DNA of 64,000 bases. Source: Bacillus solimangrovi (GTDB taxonomy: Bacteria > Bacillota > Bacilli > Bacillales > Bacillaceae_N). Each line of letters opens with the position of its first letter. The stretch's first letter is position 1. Shown here piece after piece: positions 63,004 to 64,000 of this stretch. Below the pieces are notes generated by a model. It saw nothing but the letters and a program-made list of their open reading frames with translations. It ran no database searches and had not been told where the DNA came from. The DNA is taken from assembly GCF_001742425.1 (NCBI RefSeq), contig NZ_MJEH01000001.1, forward strand, positions 50,246 to 114,245, in the 5' to 3' direction. A program made the translations under genes and the position numbers.

Positions 63004-63759
63004 TTGTGTTTAAAAGTGAAGGAAGTAGCTGATTTAGTTGGTGTTAGTATTCGTACACTTCATCATTATGATGAAATTGGGCTGTTAGTTCCAAAAGAAA
63101 TTACAGAATCAGGATATCGATTGTATTCAGAAGAAAATCTAGAAACGTTGCAACAAATTTTATTTTTCAAAGAACTTGGGTTCTCCCTAAAAGAAATCAA
63201 AAAGATTATGAATAGTCCTACATTTGATCGACAAAAAGCATTAATTTTACAACGAGAAATGTTAATGGAAAAACGAGCTAGAGTCGATCAGATGATTACA
63301 ACGATTGATAAAACAATTAAACATATGGAAGGAGAAATTGAAATGACAAATAAAGAAAAATTTGAAGGAATTGACTTTCGTCATAATCAATATGAACAGG
63401 AAGCCCGTAAACGTTGGGGAGATAAATCTGTCGATGAAACAAATACGAAAATAGAAAAAATGTCTCAAAATGAACGACAAGATATAGCTCATAAATGGGA
63501 CGTGATTTTCAAGCAGCTAGCAACATTACGGAATCAGTCTCCAAATTCACAGCAGGTGCAGGAAGCAATTAAAGAGTGGTATAATTTTTTGAATGAAAAT
63601 TTTGGCACATATTCTCTTGATGCATTTAAGGGACTAGGTCAACTTTATATTGAGGATGAACGCTTCATGAAAAACATCGATAAGTATGGGGAAGGACTAG
63701 CAACATTCATGAGTGAAGCAATGGATTTCTTTTCAGGTAATCAAAAGAAACAAAGGTAA
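63004..63759 (+). CDS. MerR family activator with TipAS antibiotic-recognition domain
   Basis: 251 residues starting at TTG (GGAGGTG 7 bases upstream). N-terminal winged helix LKVKEVADLVGVSIRTLHHYDEIGLL, the dimerisation coiled coil (about 75-110), then the TipAS domain with EQEARKRWGDKSVDETNTKIE and the late FYNLDAFKGLGQLYIEDERFMKNIDKY-type segment, here SLDAFKGLGQLYIEDERFMK. TipA-type proteins bind thiopeptides or multidrug ligands. The operator in its own promoter indicates autoactivation. A target efflux gene is not in the window. Confidence 0.93.
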   Translation: MCLKVKEVADLVGVSIRTLHHYDEIGLLVPKEITESGYRLYSEENLETLQQILFFKELGFSLKEIKKIMNSPTFDRQKALILQREMLMEKRARVDQMITTIDKTIKHMEGEIEMTNKEKFEGIDFRHNQYEQEARKRWGDKSVDETNTKIEKMSQNERQDIAHKWDVIFKQLATLRNQSPNSQQVQEAIKEWYNFLNENFGTYSLDAFKGLGQLYIEDERFMKNIDKYGEGLATFMSEAMDFFSGNQKKQR

Positions 63760-63796
63760 TAGTTATAGAAGTTGTAATCGAAAATACAATCGAAGA

Positions 63797-63839
63797 AGCT
63801 CTTATTTTATTGACCTATCTGGACAATGAAATAAGAGCT
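63797..63839. terminator. Convergent terminator between the MerR gene and the right-edge gene
   Basis: AGCTCTTATTTTATTG (63797-63812) pairs with CAATGAAATAAGAGCT (63824-63839) with one G-U pair. Confidence 0.75.
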
Positions 63840-63923
63840 GAAAATTATCATATTATCCATCATTGGGTGAAGAGAATCTCAATGATGGAACTATCAATTA
63901 ATACACCTGATAATAATCTAGTA

Positions 63924-64000
63924 TTATTTCAATCTTGCTATCTTAAATCCATTGTCTATTTTATCAAATCCAATTTTAGGGTAATATTCCATTGCAGTAG
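63924..64000 (-). CDS. C-terminal fragment of a gene cut by the window edge, GNAT-like
   Basis: The minus strand is open from base 64000 to TAA 63924-63926, reading AMEYYPKIGFDKIDNGFKI. The pattern E-Y-Y-x-K-x-GF with I-x-x-x-F at the end is typical of the last strand of GNAT acetyltransferases. Only about 24 residues are visible, so the family call is weak. Confidence 0.4.
   Translation of the reverse strand, partial: TAMEYYPKIGFDKIDNGFKIARLK

Overview
The window looks like a chromosomal segment of a Bacillaceae member (Bacillus sensu lato): low GC, strong AGGAGG-type ribosome binding sites with frequent TTG and GTG starts, T-box leaders, and a gene order that follows the B. subtilis yqi-yqj-yqk region (buk, lpdV, bkdAA, bkdAB, bkdB, yqiW/brxB, yqiXYZ, yqjA, yqjC/D/E-like genes, yqjH, rnz, yqjM, yqjN, proI, yqjP, yqjQ, yqjW, yqkB, yqkE). 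The species cannot be named from this sequence. It is not B. subtilis itself: it carries a cobalamin-dependent methylmalonyl-CoA mutase and several inserted accessory blocks.

1-12.2 kb: the end of a branched-chain amino-acid catabolic operon (butyrate kinase, E3, E1 alpha, E1 beta, E2 of the branched-chain 2-oxoacid dehydrogenase), then a mutA-mutB-meaB operon that turns methylmalonyl-CoA into succinyl-CoA, then a candidate C-rich small RNA on the minus strand, then bacilliredoxin BrxB. 12.3-15.8 kb: an artPQR-type basic amino-acid ABC transporter and the YqjA-type exporter-like membrane protein. 15.9-21.2 kb: an accessory block with two secreted or anchored proteins of unknown function and a second class II lysyl-tRNA synthetase under a lysine T-box. 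21.3-27.3 kb: a 31-residue Prli42-like miniprotein gene, methylmalonyl-CoA epimerase plus acyl-CoA carboxyltransferase (which rejoin the propionyl-CoA route of the first block), a PepT-like peptidase, a Y-family polymerase and RNase Z.

27.4-36.6 kb: aldehyde dehydrogenase, a decayed GTP cyclohydrolase II-like remnant, a methyltransferase, an ECF41 sigma factor with its FAD oxidoreductase partner and a matching promoter, two copies of a dispersed repeat, and a two-polypeptide 2-oxoacid:ferredoxin oxidoreductase. 36.6-44.8 kb: old yellow enzyme NamA, M20 peptidase, a deaminase, small enzymes, and a TetR-DUF3995-monooxygenase operon with two tandem palindromes at the promoter. 44.9-51.4 kb: proI under a T-box (probably proline), MBL hydrolase, SDR, YolD and SOS-type polymerase YqjW with LexA-like boxes, a GC-rich inverted-repeat element, YqkB and YqkE. 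51.5-64 kb: mainly accessory membrane and regulatory genes, including a YtrA-like GntR/ABC operon preceded by five copies of one 20-bp operator-like palindrome, a GNAT gene broken by a nonsense codon, and a TipA-type MerR regulator with a recognisable operator.

The metabolic theme of the left third is consistent: branched-chain acyl-CoA formation, propionyl-CoA to succinyl-CoA conversion, and an amino-acid importer. The right half is dominated by small regulated accessory units. No tRNA, rRNA, CRISPR array, intact transposase or prophage was seen.
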